DNA of 64,000 nucleotides, taken from an uncultured Devosia sp. GTDB lineage: Bacteria > Pseudomonadota > Alphaproteobacteria > Rhizobiales > Devosiaceae. The stretch lies in the NCBI RefSeq assembly GCF_963517015.1, contig NZ_CAUQDV010000001.1:124001-188000 (forward strand). The letters are read 5' to 3'. A model generated the notes under the pieces. The model did not search any database. It had not been told where the DNA came from and worked only from the letters and a program-made list of their open reading frames with translations. Shown one piece after another: positions 1 to 8,657 of this stretch (positions are counted from its first letter, which is position 1; each line of letters begins with the position of its first letter). The position numbers were made by a program, and so were the translations under genes.

Positions 1-412
1 TGGCCTGTTCGATGCCGTCGCCGAAGCGATATTGGAACACCGGCATCAGCAGGCCCTTGCTGAGCTTTTCCTGCGCCATCACTTCGTCGACCTGAGCGAG
101 CGAGCCGACCAGCGGCTTTTCGCAGACCACGTGTTTACCGGCCTTGAGCGCCGCCATGACCATGGGGAAATGCAGCATGGGCGGGGTGCAGATATCCACC
201 ACGTCGATATCGTCCATGGCGAGGATGTCATCGAAGCTGGTGACGCGCCGTTCGACGCCGAATTCATCGGCAATCGGGGTCATGCGCTCGACATTGAGAT
301 CGCAGAGCGCCAACACTTTGAACTTGTCGGCATTGGGCACATAGCCCTCGACGATATGGGACCGGCCAATGCCGACCCCGATCACGGCAACGTTGAAGAT
401 CTTGTCGCTCAT
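1..412 (-). CDS. Gfo/Idh/MocA family NAD(P)-dependent oxidoreductase (3' part cut by window edge)
   Basis: Partial gene read leftwards off the window, with about 137 N-terminal residues present. The start ATG at 412-410 overlaps the stop of the preceding gene (ATGA), so translation is coupled. The N terminus has a Rossmann dinucleotide-binding strand-turn-helix (VAVIGVGIGRSHIVEGY), and near residue 97 comes the family motif C-E-K-P-L, whose Lys takes part in catalysis in this family. It is expected to oxidise or reduce a sugar, cyclitol or keto-glycoside. It is the last visible gene of a five-gene operon behind a sugar-type ABC importer, so it probably acts on the imported substrate, which cannot be named from sequence. 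Confidence 0.85.
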   Translation of the reverse strand, partial: MSDKIFNVAVIGVGIGRSHIVEGYVPNADKFKVLALCDLNVERMTPIADEFGVERRVTSFDDILAMDDIDVVDICTPPMLHFPMVMAALKAGKHVVCEKPLVGSLAQVDEVMAQEKLSKGLLMPVFQYRFGDGIEQA

Positions 413-1428
413 TGGGCCCACTCCGTGCCGCGTTCGGCCAGTTGTTGTGCCGTCAGGGCCAGTTTCATGGCGTTGAAGGCGCGTTCCTGCGGCATGGCAG
501 TTTCGGTGCGATTGCGCACGTCATCGAGGAACTGCCGGCCAAAGGGTCGATCGACCTGGGAGCAGTCGATGTGGTGCGGCCCTTCGTGGTTGACGATAAA
601 AAGGTGGTCGGCGCCCGGCTTGCCTGCAATGTCGATGTATTTGCGCAGCTCGATATAGCCTTCGGTGCCCAGGATCGTCAGGCGGCCGTCGCCCCAGGTG
701 GGCAGGCCCGATGGGGTAAACCAGTCGACGCGGATATAGCCCGAGGTGTTTTCGGTTCTCAGATGCACATCACCCATATCCTGCAGGCCCGGACGGTCAG
801 GATTGCCGCGATTGGCGACCGTGGCCGAGGTGACCTCGGCATCCATGGCGTTGGAGAAGAACAGGAATTGTTCGAACTGGTGGCTGGCGATATCGCAGAG
901 AATGCCGCCATAGCGCTGACGATTGAAGAACCAGTCGGGTCGCTGGTTGTTGCGGATGGCGTGGGGGCCAAGACCGACCGTGTTGATCACCTTGCCGATG
1001 GCACCCTGGGCAATCAGATTGCCGGCCTCGACCGTGGCGCGCACTTCGAAATGCTCCGAATAGAGCACCGAATAGATGCGGCCGGTTTCCTGCTGCACGC
1101 GGCGCAACTCGTCGAGCTGGGCAAAGGTGGTCATGCCCGGCTTGTCGGTCAGAACGTCCTTGCCGTGCTGCATGGCAGCGATGGAAATCGCTGCGCGATC
1201 TGCCGGGATGGCCGAAGTCAGCACCACGGCGACATCGGGGTCTTCGAGAATGGCCCGCGGGTCGGCGACGCGCTTTGCCTGGGGATATTTTGCCCCGAAG
1301 GCCTCGGCCAAATCATCTTCCACGGCGTGGAAAGCGGTGAACTGTGCACCAGCTTCGAGCAGGCAATCGACCTGACCATAGATATGGCTGTGGTTGATGC
1401 CGATGGCGGCGAATTTGATATCACTCAT
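409..1428 (-). CDS. Gfo/Idh/MocA family oxidoreductase
   Basis: 339 aa, usual length for the family. The Rossmann N terminus (FAAIGINHSHIYG) lacks the textbook GxGxxG spacing, having G-I-N-H-S-H instead, which is common in the divergent branch that acts on uncommon sugars. The EKP motif is present as T-D-K-P-G near residue 96, and a GGILCDIASHQFEQF segment carries the expected Asp and His of the active site. It sits 4 nt downstream of the MalG-type permease and overlaps the next oxidoreductase by ATGA. Two dissimilar Gfo/Idh enzymes in one operon suggest sequential redox steps (for example oxidation then re-reduction at another carbon), but that is inference. Substrate unknown. Confidence 0.87.
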   Translation of the reverse strand: MSDIKFAAIGINHSHIYGQVDCLLEAGAQFTAFHAVEDDLAEAFGAKYPQAKRVADPRAILEDPDVAVVLTSAIPADRAAISIAAMQHGKDVLTDKPGMTTFAQLDELRRVQQETGRIYSVLYSEHFEVRATVEAGNLIAQGAIGKVINTVGLGPHAIRNNQRPDWFFNRQRYGGILCDIASHQFEQFLFFSNAMDAEVTSATVANRGNPDRPGLQDMGDVHLRTENTSGYIRVDWFTPSGLPTWGDGRLTILGTEGYIELRKYIDIAGKPGADHLFIVNHEGPHHIDCSQVDRPFGRQFLDDVRNRTETAMPQERAFNAMKLALTAQQLAERGTEWAQ

Positions 1429-1432
1429 GGGT

Positions 1433-2320
1433 CTAGCGTTTCATACCAGTCGTGGCGATGCCTTCGATGAGCAGTCGCTGGAAGAAGAGGAAGAACAGGA
1501 AGATCGGGATCAGGCTGAGCACGCTCATCGCAAACATGCCGCCGAAATCGGACATGCCGGTATTGTCGGTGAAGGTGCGCAGGCCAAGCATGACCGTGTA
1601 TTGGCGCAGGTCGCTGAGATAGATCAGGGGCCCGAAGAAATCGTCCCAGGTCCAGATGAAGGTGAAGATCGCCGCCGTTGCCAGAACGGGCATGGAAAGC
1701 GGCATGATGATCTTCCAGTAGATGCGCCAGGGGCCGGCGCCATCCATGCGCGCCGCTTCATCGAGCTCCTTGGGCAGGCCGCGGAAGAACTGCACCATCA
1801 GGAAGATGAAGAAGGCATCGGCGGCCAGGAATTTGGGGACCACCAGAGGCAGGAAGGTGTTCACCCAGCCCAGGTTGAGGAAGAGCACATATTGGGGAAT
1901 GAGCGTGACCTGCGAGGGCAGCATCAGCGTCATCAGCATCATGGCGAACCAGAAATTGCGACCGGCAAATTCAAGCCGGGCGAAGGCATAGGCCGCCAGC
2001 GAACAGGCCAGCACGTTGCCGCAGACGCTCAGGATCGAAATGACAAAGGAGTTGATGAACAGCCGGCCGAAGCCGCCGCGCAACCCGTTCCAGCCGCGAA
2101 CGAAGGAATCGAGGCTCCAGTTCAGCGACGGCATGATGGAGGCGCCCGAGGTGAAAATCTCGTTCTCGGGACGGAAGCTTGCCGCCAACAGCCAGAGCAG
2201 CGGATAGAGCATCACGATCGACGCCAGGATCAGGGCGGCGTGAGCGAGGACCGACATGACCTTGCGGCGGGTCGGCGAGGTTGCCGTGACCACGGTCAGG
2301 CGCTCGACATCAGTCGTCAT
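1433..2320 (-). CDS. Carbohydrate ABC transporter permease, MalG type
   Basis: 295 aa inner-membrane subunit with about six membrane segments. The cytoplasmic EAA loop that contacts the ATPase is clear: EAARMDGAGPWRIYW followed by K-I-I-M-P-L. The start at 2320 overlaps the end of the upstream permease by 11 nt, implying coupled translation and a heterodimeric permease pair. No ATP-binding subunit is encoded in the visible part of this operon. It may lie beyond base 1 or be shared with another importer. Subfamily CUT1 is inferred from the pairing with a two-permease, one-binding-protein arrangement. Confidence 0.92.
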   Translation of the reverse strand: MTTDVERLTVVTATSPTRRKVMSVLAHAALILASIVMLYPLLWLLAASFRPENEIFTSGASIMPSLNWSLDSFVRGWNGLRGGFGRLFINSFVISILSVCGNVLACSLAAYAFARLEFAGRNFWFAMMLMTLMLPSQVTLIPQYVLFLNLGWVNTFLPLVVPKFLAADAFFIFLMVQFFRGLPKELDEAARMDGAGPWRIYWKIIMPLSMPVLATAAIFTFIWTWDDFFGPLIYLSDLRQYTVMLGLRTFTDNTGMSDFGGMFAMSVLSLIPIFLFFLFFQRLLIEGIATTGMKR

Positions 2321-3257
2321 AGTGCACCCAATATTTGCTGGTGAGGAACGAGAAGCCGGTAAAGAGCGCGACGATGATCAGCAGCACCCAGGCGAGCGCC
2401 GAGGCATAGCCCATGCGGAAGAAACCGAAGGCCTCGTTGTAGAGATAGAGCGTGTAGAACAGGGTCGAGTTGATCGGCCCGCCCGTGCCGCCTGAGATGA
2501 TGAAGCTTGGGGTAAAGCTCTTGAAGGCCTCGATGGTCTGGATGATGGCGTTGAAGAAGACCACTGGCGTCAGCATGGGCAAAGTGATCTTCCAGAACTG
2601 GCGCCATTTGCTGGCCCCGTCGAGGCTTGCGGCCTCATACATGTCCTGCGGGATCTGCCTCAGGCCGGCCAGGAAGATGATCATGGGCGAACCGAACTGC
2701 CAGATGGCGAGGATGATCAGCGTCCAGAGCGAGTAATTCGGGTTGGAAATCCAGCTTGGGCCCTGGATGCCGAAATTGGCGAGCAGCTGGTTGACGAGGC
2801 CGTTGCCGGCAAAGATCTGGCGCCAGAGGATGGCGATGGCGACCGATGCCCCGAGCAGGCTCGGCAGATAGAACAGCGCGCGGTAGATGGTGAGGCCCTT
2901 CATGCCGCGATTGAGCAGCAGGGCAACGCCCAGCGCAAAAGCCAGCTTCAGGGGTACCGAGAAGATGACGAAGAAAAAGGTGACCCGCATGGACGCCGAG
3001 AATTTGGGGTCATTGGTGAACATGCGGACATAGTTTTCCATGCCGGCCCAGCGCGGTGCGGTCAGCAGGTCGAAATGGGTGAAGCTGAGGTAGAACGAGG
3101 TCAGGATCGGCCCGATGGTCAGGCCGAAAAAGCCGATGAACCAGGGCAGAAGGAAGAGGTAGCCGGGGGCGTGGTTCTGCCACACCCCGGACCAGTAAGA
3201 TGGAGAGGCCACGCGGGCGGCTCCGGCTGAAGCTTTTGTATCGACCTGCGTGGCCAT
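2310..3257 (-). CDS. Sugar ABC transporter permease, MalF/UgpA type
   Basis: 315 aa, about six membrane segments, with an N-terminal cytoplasmic extension of about 35 residues before the first hydrophobic stretch. The EAA loop reads EAASLDGASKWRQFW and is followed by K-I-T-L-P-M-L-T-P. It is the second permease half of the CUT1-type importer, 15 nt downstream of the substrate-binding protein gene and overlapping the next permease by 11 nt. Function: pore-forming subunit for uptake of an unidentified sugar or polyol. Confidence 0.92.
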   Translation of the reverse strand: MATQVDTKASAGAARVASPSYWSGVWQNHAPGYLFLLPWFIGFFGLTIGPILTSFYLSFTHFDLLTAPRWAGMENYVRMFTNDPKFSASMRVTFFFVIFSVPLKLAFALGVALLLNRGMKGLTIYRALFYLPSLLGASVAIAILWRQIFAGNGLVNQLLANFGIQGPSWISNPNYSLWTLIILAIWQFGSPMIIFLAGLRQIPQDMYEAASLDGASKWRQFWKITLPMLTPVVFFNAIIQTIEAFKSFTPSFIISGGTGGPINSTLFYTLYLYNEAFGFFRMGYASALAWVLLIIVALFTGFSFLTSKYWVHYDD

Positions 3258-3272
3258 CGTCTCGTCTCCGGG

Positions 3273-4568
3273 TTATGCGGAGCGTTGCAGAATGGCCGTG
3301 GCTTCGGTGACGAAGTACTGACCGGCATCCTCTGGCGAACGGGCGCCAAAAGCGACTTCCTGGCTCAGCGTGCGGAGCAGGGAGATGTCGATTTCACCAG
3401 CCGCAGCGGGCGGCGGCGGCGGGATGGGGCCGAGCAGGTCACCCAGGTTGGAGACGTAGTCGAGCGCGATCTGATCCTGTTCGCTGAGGTCGGGCGCGAT
3501 GGTTTCACGCACGGCTTCGAAGCAGGGAATGCCGCGTTCGACACCGAGCACCTTGGCCGCTTCGAGATCGTTGACGAAGAAGCTGAGATATTCGGCGGCC
3601 AGTTCCTTGTTGGCGGAAGAGCCACCGATCGAAAAGAACATGGAAGGCTTGCGATAGTGACCGCCACCGACACCGGCCGCGATGCGCGGATAGGAGGTGA
3701 TGGTCAGTTTGTCCTGCATCAGGGTCTGGAAGGCCACGAGCTGGTTGGAGTTGGACGGCATCATGGCCGCCTTGTTCATCACCACCATGGTGGTTTCGAG
3801 CGGGCCGTTGGTATCGAGGGCCTGGGTTTCCGCATCGACGCAGATGCCGGCTTCGCGGAATTCCTGCCAGAGGGCGAACCACTCGGTCATTTCCGCTGCG
3901 GTAAAGCCGAGTTGGCCGTCTGCGGTATAGAGGGCGAGCTGCTTCTGGCGCAGCCAGTTGTCGAGCATGGGTTCGGAGCCCGAACCGTCAGCGATAACCT
4001 TCATGCCGCCGCGGATATTGGCAGTCTTGAAGGCCTCGCCCATGGCGCGCAGGTCGTCGAGCGTGGTGTCGCGGTTGGGCAGTTCGATACCGGCTTCCTC
4101 GAAAGCCGTGGTGTTGACCACCTGGGCCACCGAATTGGCGCCGAGCGAAATACCATAGAGCTTGCCGTCGACCTTGCCGCCTTCGAGCTGATCTTCATCG
4201 AAGCCATCGAGCTTGAGGCCGGCGCCGACATATTCGTCGAGCGGGGCGATGGCGTTGCGCTTGGCGTATTCGACGATGTAGCGATAGTCCATCTGGATGA
4301 CGTCGGGCGAGTTGCCGCCAGCGGTTTCCGTGGCCAGTTTGGGCCAGTAGTCGCCCCAGCCAAGGAAGCTGGAATCCACCTGGGCGCCATTAGCGGTGGC
4401 GAAAAGCTCGTTGACGCCATAGGTGCGGTCGGCGCGGGCCTGGCCACCCCAGAAGAACTGGCGCAGCGAGCTACCCTGGGCAAAGGCCGGGCTGAAGCCG
4501 GCGGCACCGGCGGCCATGAGGGCCGAAGAGCCCATCAGGAACTGACGGCGGTCGAGACGAATAGTCAT
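3273..4568 (-). CDS. Sugar ABC transporter substrate-binding protein with Tat signal
   Basis: 431 aa periplasmic binding protein and first gene of the operon. The signal peptide carries a twin-arginine motif (D-R-R-Q-F-L, residues 6-11), then a hydrophobic stretch ending A-F-A at 28-30, so Tat export is likely. The rest fits the extracellular solute-binding protein family 1 fold, including late aromatic and Gly segments (IAAGVGGGHYRKPSMFF). A proline run (GPIPPPPPAA) lies about 50 residues from the C terminus and is unusual. The start ATG at 4568 follows a good GGAGG-like ribosome site (gggaggatcacc on the coding strand). Promoter and a palindromic operator lie about 75-120 nt upstream. Confidence 0.92.
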   Translation of the reverse strand: MTIRLDRRQFLMGSSALMAAGAAGFSPAFAQGSSLRQFFWGGQARADRTYGVNELFATANGAQVDSSFLGWGDYWPKLATETAGGNSPDVIQMDYRYIVEYAKRNAIAPLDEYVGAGLKLDGFDEDQLEGGKVDGKLYGISLGANSVAQVVNTTAFEEAGIELPNRDTTLDDLRAMGEAFKTANIRGGMKVIADGSGSEPMLDNWLRQKQLALYTADGQLGFTAAEMTEWFALWQEFREAGICVDAETQALDTNGPLETTMVVMNKAAMMPSNSNQLVAFQTLMQDKLTITSYPRIAAGVGGGHYRKPSMFFSIGGSSANKELAAEYLSFFVNDLEAAKVLGVERGIPCFEAVRETIAPDLSEQDQIALDYVSNLGDLLGPIPPPPPAAAGEIDISLLRTLSQEVAFGARSPEDAGQYFVTEATAILQRSA

Positions 4569-4642
4569 AGGGTGATCCTCCCAATCTGAAAGTTGTGGCC
4601 GGCATCTACCTGACCTGTGACCCGCAACCTCCCCGTCGCTAA

Positions 4643-4658
4643 GTCACCAACTGGTTAC
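4643..4658. promoter_or_regulatory. Palindromic operator (copy 1) of the sugar operons
   Basis: GTCACCAACTGGTTAC, arms GTNACC and GGTTAC. Flanking bases extend the match with the copy at 10726-10741: both read CTAA before and A after the core. It lies just downstream of the inferred -10 of the ABC operon, a position typical of a repressor. The protein that binds it is not identifiable in the window. LacI and GntR families are candidates by motif style only. Confidence 0.7.
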
Positions 4659-4659
4659 A

Positions 4660-4687
4660 AACCTATGCGGATTGATCGTGTTGTCAA
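4660..4687 (-). promoter_or_regulatory. Probable sigma-70 promoter of the sugar ABC operon
   Basis: On the minus strand TTGACA (4687-4682), a 16-nt spacer, and TAGGTT (4665-4660). The operator at 4643-4658 follows directly. The -35 is a perfect consensus and the -10 is weak, as expected for a regulated promoter. Confidence 0.5.
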
Positions 4688-4897
4688 TCCGCCTTGTTAC
4701 ATCCTTCTTGCGGCCCCATACAGGGCAGGCATTTCCCGCAACTCACCAGACAGTTCATCCAGCCAATGCGGCGACTTCGTGACTTTATTCTTGTATGGAA
4801 GTTTTGGAAAGAGCGGATTTCGCCGTCCAGTCGCCTCCGCGCCATCACAGCATTGCCCAGTCCTGCGCAAAAGAAAAATATGAAATGCTGGTCATCA

Positions 4898-4916
4898 CCA
4901 TAGATAAAATCTATGG
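4898..4916. promoter_or_regulatory. Perfect palindrome upstream of LysR gene, probable autoregulatory site
   Basis: Arms CCATAGAT and ATCTATGG separated by AAA, a perfect 8-bp inverted repeat. It contains a T-N11-A core (TAGATAAAATCTA), the classical LysR-type binding arrangement. It ends 7 nt before the GGAGG ribosome site of the gene starting at 4937, so a bound regulator would cover the transcription start of its own gene. Confidence 0.65.
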
Positions 4917-4936
4917 CTGAGCATGGAGGGATGCTG

Positions 4937-5857
4937 ATGGACAAGCTGCTGACGCAATTTCTGGCGGTGGCTGACGCTGGCTCGATCACCGGCGCCGCGA
5001 CTGCCCTGCTGGTCACCCAACCGACCCTCACCTTCAACATGCGTAAGCTCGAGGAGAACCTGGGCGTAACGCTGTTCCAGCGCAATTCGCGCGGGGTGAC
5101 GCTCACTGCCTATGGCGAGACGCTTTACGAGAATGCGCGGCTGATGGCACGCCTCCATCACAATATGCTCGGCGCCATTGCCGACCAGCGCCAACGCAAT
5201 GAACGCGGTCTCTCGATTGGTTCGGGCTATTCATGGTGGACCATGTTCCTCAAGGACATGGTGGTCGACTATCACAATGAATTTCCCAATGCGCCGGTGC
5301 AGGTGAGTCTGGGCAATCAGCTGCGCTGCATGGACCAGTTGATCTCGGGCGACATTTCGCTGTTTCTCGCGCATGAAATCGACGGCCTCAGCCCATCGAT
5401 CGGCGCCGAATTCATCGCTCTCAGCACGGTCTATCACGCCTATTTTGCCCGGCGCGGGCATCCATTGCTGGAGCGCGCCCGGACCATTGCCGAGATCGAC
5501 GCCTATCCGGCCGTCAGCTCGACGCCGCCGGAAAGCCGGCATCAGCGCTACTTCGACACGACGCGCCGGCGCGCCCGGATCGAGACCGTCTTCGACCATT
5601 CCAGCGTCGCCTTTGCCTCGAACTCGCTGGCGGCCTGTGTCGACTACACCTGTGCCAGCGACGGCGTCTTGCGACACACCCATATCATGCGGGACAATTT
5701 TGCCGGCCGTGGCCTCGTCGAAGTGCAACAGGCCAAGCCACCCGTGGTCAGCCGCATGGGCATCTATCGGCTGGCCGAGAGCCGAGACGATGTCCGGATC
5801 GAAGATCTGATTGCCCGCATCACCGCTGCGGCAAAGCCCGTGCTGCCGCCACTCTAG
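4937..5857 (+). CDS. LysR family transcriptional regulator
   Basis: 306 aa. The N-terminal winged helix-turn-helix (FLAVADAGSITGAATALL, then TQPTLTFNMRKLEENLGVTLF) is typical, followed by the two-lobed effector-binding domain. The frame is open further upstream, but GGAGG at 4923-4927 is 9 nt before ATG 4937, and the earlier in-frame ATG at 4913 lies inside the palindrome at 4898-4916, so 4937 is chosen. It is divergent from the sugar ABC operon. LysR genes often control themselves and the divergent neighbour, but the ABC promoter carries a different palindrome, so its target may be elsewhere. Confidence 0.9.
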   Translation: MDKLLTQFLAVADAGSITGAATALLVTQPTLTFNMRKLEENLGVTLFQRNSRGVTLTAYGETLYENARLMARLHHNMLGAIADQRQRNERGLSIGSGYSWWTMFLKDMVVDYHNEFPNAPVQVSLGNQLRCMDQLISGDISLFLAHEIDGLSPSIGAEFIALSTVYHAYFARRGHPLLERARTIAEIDAYPAVSSTPPESRHQRYFDTTRRRARIETVFDHSSVAFASNSLAACVDYTCASDGVLRHTHIMRDNFAGRGLVEVQQAKPPVVSRMGIYRLAESRDDVRIEDLIARITAAAKPVLPPL

Positions 5858-5890
5858 ACTCTATGTTGCCGCGCTTTTGCTGACAGCGCT

Positions 5891-6577
5891 CTAGCCTGTC
5901 CGTGTCTTGAGATAGTCCACCACCATCTGCACGGCCTGGGCCTCGCGCTCCTGCACCATGTCGATGCCGCTCAGATCGCGATCGAAGATCACCGACAGCG
6001 TCGACATGTTGGAGACGTAGAAGAACCCTAACGCGGCGATGGAAATATAGAGCTGCACCGGGTCGACATCGCGGCGGAAAATGCCGGCATCGGCGCCGCG
6101 TTCGACAATGGTGCGGATCTGTCCGACCAGCGGCGAGTGCAGCGCCGGAATATCGGGCAGGGACTTGAGGAACCGCGCATTCTCGATGTTCTCGGTGTTG
6201 AGCAGGCGGGGAAACCAGGGATTGGCGAGGAAGTGGCGGAAGGTGAAACGCACCAGCCGGTCCATGGCATCGACCGGGCCATATTGGTCCAGCGACAACG
6301 CCCGCTCGCCGCGGCGGATTTCACCATAGGCATCCAGCAGGACCGCCCGGTAGAGATCCTCCTTGTTGCCAAAGTAATGATAGAGCAGCCGCTTGTTGGC
6401 CCCGGCGAGCGTCGCGATCGCATCCACCCGCGCGCCTTCGAAGCCCCGCGCGGCAAACTCAGCCCTCGCCGCCACAAGAATGGCGGCCTTGGTCTTTTCC
6501 GCATTGCGGGTGCGCTTGGGAGCGTCAGCCCCGCGCGTCTGCGGTGCCGCTACGGCGGGCGAAGAGGTTTCTGACAC
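5891..6577 (-). CDS. TetR/AcrR family transcriptional regulator
   Basis: 228 aa. After a flexible 25-residue N terminus comes the HTH (KAAILVAARAEFAARGFEGA, then ATLAGANKRLLYHYFGNKEDLY), followed by an alpha-helical ligand domain. The start at 6577 lies inside the 3' end of tctA (53-nt overlap in another frame), so it is cotranscribed as the last gene of the tctCBA operon. The context suggests a repressor that senses the transported carboxylate or a derivative. The candidate operator at 9808-9826 in front of tctC fits a TetR-style palindrome but is unproven. Confidence 0.88.
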   Translation of the reverse strand: MSETSSPAVAAPQTRGADAPKRTRNAEKTKAAILVAARAEFAARGFEGARVDAIATLAGANKRLLYHYFGNKEDLYRAVLLDAYGEIRRGERALSLDQYGPVDAMDRLVRFTFRHFLANPWFPRLLNTENIENARFLKSLPDIPALHSPLVGQIRTIVERGADAGIFRRDVDPVQLYISIAALGFFYVSNMSTLSVIFDRDLSGIDMVQEREAQAVQMVVDYLKTRTG

Positions 6578-8051
6578 GCTTGGATACCGGGGGAATGGAC
6601 ATCAAAATCGTCGCGACGATAATCAGGCAGATAACAGCGGAGATCGGCCGGGTAAAGAAGGGCGTCGGATCACCATTGGTCAGCATGAGCCCGCGCCGCA
6701 GGTTGAGGTCGAGCAGGTCGCCCAGCACGATGCCCAGCACCAGCGGCGCCATGGGGAATTTCATTTCCCGCAGGAGGAAGCCGACAACGCCGAAGAACAG
6801 CATGACATAGACGTCGAACATGCGCTGGGTGATGGCAAAGGAGCCGACCACGCAGAGCACATAGATGACGGCCATCAGCCTTTCACGCGGCACGGTCAGC
6901 ACCTTGATGAAGAGCTTGGTCAGCGACAGGCCAAAGATCAGATTGGCCAGCGTCGCCAGCAGCAGCATGGCCACGACCTGGTAGAGGAAAATCGGGTTTT
7001 CGACCATCAGCATGGGGCCGGGGCGAATGCCATGGATCAGCATGGCGGCGATCAGCACGGCAGCTGCGGCCGAGCCGGGCAGCGCCAAGGTCAGCGTGGG
7101 GATCATGGCAGCCGAGACCACGGCGTTGTCGCCGGTTTCGGCGGCGATCAGGCCTTCCTGGCTGCCCTTGCCGAATTCTTCGGGATGCTTGCTGGCCTTC
7201 TTGGCGGCGGCATAGGAGGTCCAGGAGCCCACATCCTCGCCGACGCCAGGAATGATGCCGACGAATGTGCCGATGATGCCCGAGCGGATGATGGTCTTCC
7301 AGTATTGGAATATCTCGCGCAGGGTCGGCACGACGCGGTCATTGACCGGGGCGATATTGGCGACGGCCGTCCGCTTCATCGAGGAGAGGATTTCCGCGAG
7401 GCCAAAGGCGCCCACCATGGCGGGAATGATATCGACGCCGCCGCCCAGCGCCGGAATGCCGAAGGTGAAGCGCTGATAGGCGTGCAGCGTTTCCATGCCG
7501 ACCGTGGCGACCAGCAGGCCCAGGATGCCGGCAATATAGCCCTTGAGCGGGGTGTCGCTGCCGGTCATCTGGCCGGAAATGACCACGCCGAACAGCGCCA
7601 GCCAGAAGAATTCATAGGAGCCGAACTTGAGCGCCGCTTCCGAGAGGATGGGCGCGATGATGGCGAGAAAGAAAATGCCGACCAGTGTCCCAAGGGTCGA
7701 TGAGGTGGTGGCAAGGCCCATGGCCAGCCCCGCCTTGCCCTGCAGCGCCAGCGGGTGGCCGTCGAGCGTCGCTGCGGCATTGGCTGGCGTGCCGGGAATA
7801 TTGAGCAGTATGGCCGTGCGGCTACCCCCATAGATGGCGCCGAGATAGACGCACATCAGCGTCAGGATGGCCTGATCGGCCTGCATTTTATAGGTCAGGG
7901 TCACAAGCAATGCGACGCCCATGGTGGCGGTGAGGCCGGGCAGGATGCCGATGACAAGGCCGAGCAGGGTGGCCCAGACGACGTTGAACAGCGAGCCCGG
8001 CGTCAGGAAATGGGCAACGCCTGCGCCCAGCATGAGGAGACCGTCGAACAT
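6525..8051 (-). CDS. tctA: Tripartite tricarboxylate transporter large permease TctA
   Basis: 508 aa polytopic membrane protein of normal TctA length, with about 11-12 membrane segments. The family motif GLVIGILPGLTATMG is near residue 35, and a second conserved re-entrant segment, GIIPGVGEDVGSW, lies near residue 265. Together with TctB and periplasmic TctC it forms a secondary, binding-protein-dependent importer driven by an ion gradient. Substrates in the family are di- and tricarboxylates or aromatic acids, and the one here is unknown. It lies 9 nt downstream of tctB. Confidence 0.95.
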   Translation of the reverse strand: MFDGLLMLGAGVAHFLTPGSLFNVVWATLLGLVIGILPGLTATMGVALLVTLTYKMQADQAILTLMCVYLGAIYGGSRTAILLNIPGTPANAAATLDGHPLALQGKAGLAMGLATTSSTLGTLVGIFFLAIIAPILSEAALKFGSYEFFWLALFGVVISGQMTGSDTPLKGYIAGILGLLVATVGMETLHAYQRFTFGIPALGGGVDIIPAMVGAFGLAEILSSMKRTAVANIAPVNDRVVPTLREIFQYWKTIIRSGIIGTFVGIIPGVGEDVGSWTSYAAAKKASKHPEEFGKGSQEGLIAAETGDNAVVSAAMIPTLTLALPGSAAAAVLIAAMLIHGIRPGPMLMVENPIFLYQVVAMLLLATLANLIFGLSLTKLFIKVLTVPRERLMAVIYVLCVVGSFAITQRMFDVYVMLFFGVVGFLLREMKFPMAPLVLGIVLGDLLDLNLRRGLMLTNGDPTPFFTRPISAVICLIIVATILMSIPPVSKRVRNLFARRSGTADARG

Positions 8052-8060
8052 GGTGTGCTC

Positions 8061-8585
8061 CTAGGGCAGACGCACGAGGAAGATGCGTTCAAAGACATAA
8101 TAGGTGCCACCGCCACCGACGGCAGCAATGCCCATGGCCCAGAGCAGGGCCGGGACCAGCGGCTTGGGCGTATCGGCCATGACGGTCTCGAACAGCATGA
8201 TGAAGGCGAAAATGAACAGGCCCGAGGCCAGCCAGAAAGGCACGCGGCCCATGAGGCCAAGCGTGAAGATCAGGGCGAGACCCAGAACCACCAGAACCCG
8301 CAGCGCGGTCCAGGAGAACATGAGCCGGATCAGCGAAGCGCCACTTCCCGGCGCGCTGAGCTTCCAAGAGCGCACCAGCAGCAATGAGCCGCAGAGAGTT
8401 AGCGCCATGCCCAGAATCAGCGGCACAAGGCCGGGAATGGTCGCCGGATTGATGCGGCGCACTTCGAGCCGGTCCATGGTCCAGGAGGCATAGGTGACGG
8501 CGATGCCGAGCGCGACGAGAATGACGGCGGTGATAAAATCGGCGCGGGCGCGGACGGCCTCTTCGCTCGTATCCGGCATGCTCAT
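8061..8585 (-). CDS. tctB: Tripartite tricarboxylate transporter small permease TctB
   Basis: 174 aa, four predicted membrane segments with the characteristic order: helix after residue 15, P-x-x-x-P segment (RRINPATIPGLVPLILG), helix pair around 95-130, and a terminal helix. It is the poorly conserved small subunit that pairs with TctA. It lies between tctC and tctA in the standard C-B-A order. Assignment rests on membrane topology and context more than on sequence identity. Confidence 0.9.
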   Translation of the reverse strand: MSMPDTSEEAVRARADFITAVILVALGIAVTYASWTMDRLEVRRINPATIPGLVPLILGMALTLCGSLLLVRSWKLSAPGSGASLIRLMFSWTALRVLVVLGLALIFTLGLMGRVPFWLASGLFIFAFIMLFETVMADTPKPLVPALLWAMGIAAVGGGGTYYVFERIFLVRLP

Positions 8586-8657
8586 GGCGACCTCGAAACT
8601 GCGCCGCCGCGGCAGCGCGAAAAATGAGGGCGAGGCAGAGCCCCACCCTCGCCTTAC

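Larger units (their letters stand above)
4569..4936. other. Divergent regulatory intergenic region (368 bp)
   Basis: No gene is supported here. The stretch separates the minus-strand sugar ABC operon from the plus-strand LysR gene. It contains the ABC promoter and the GTNACY-type palindrome near 4643-4687, and an A-tract palindrome at 4898-4916 immediately before the LysR ribosome site. The remaining middle part (about 4690-4895) shows no motif I recognise. Confidence 0.7.

Noticed and set aside
412..1470. A 352-residue plus-strand frame and similar long frames opposite most genes
   Set aside because: They are shadow frames of the high-GC minus-strand genes, with low-complexity or His/Gln-rich composition and no ribosome sites.
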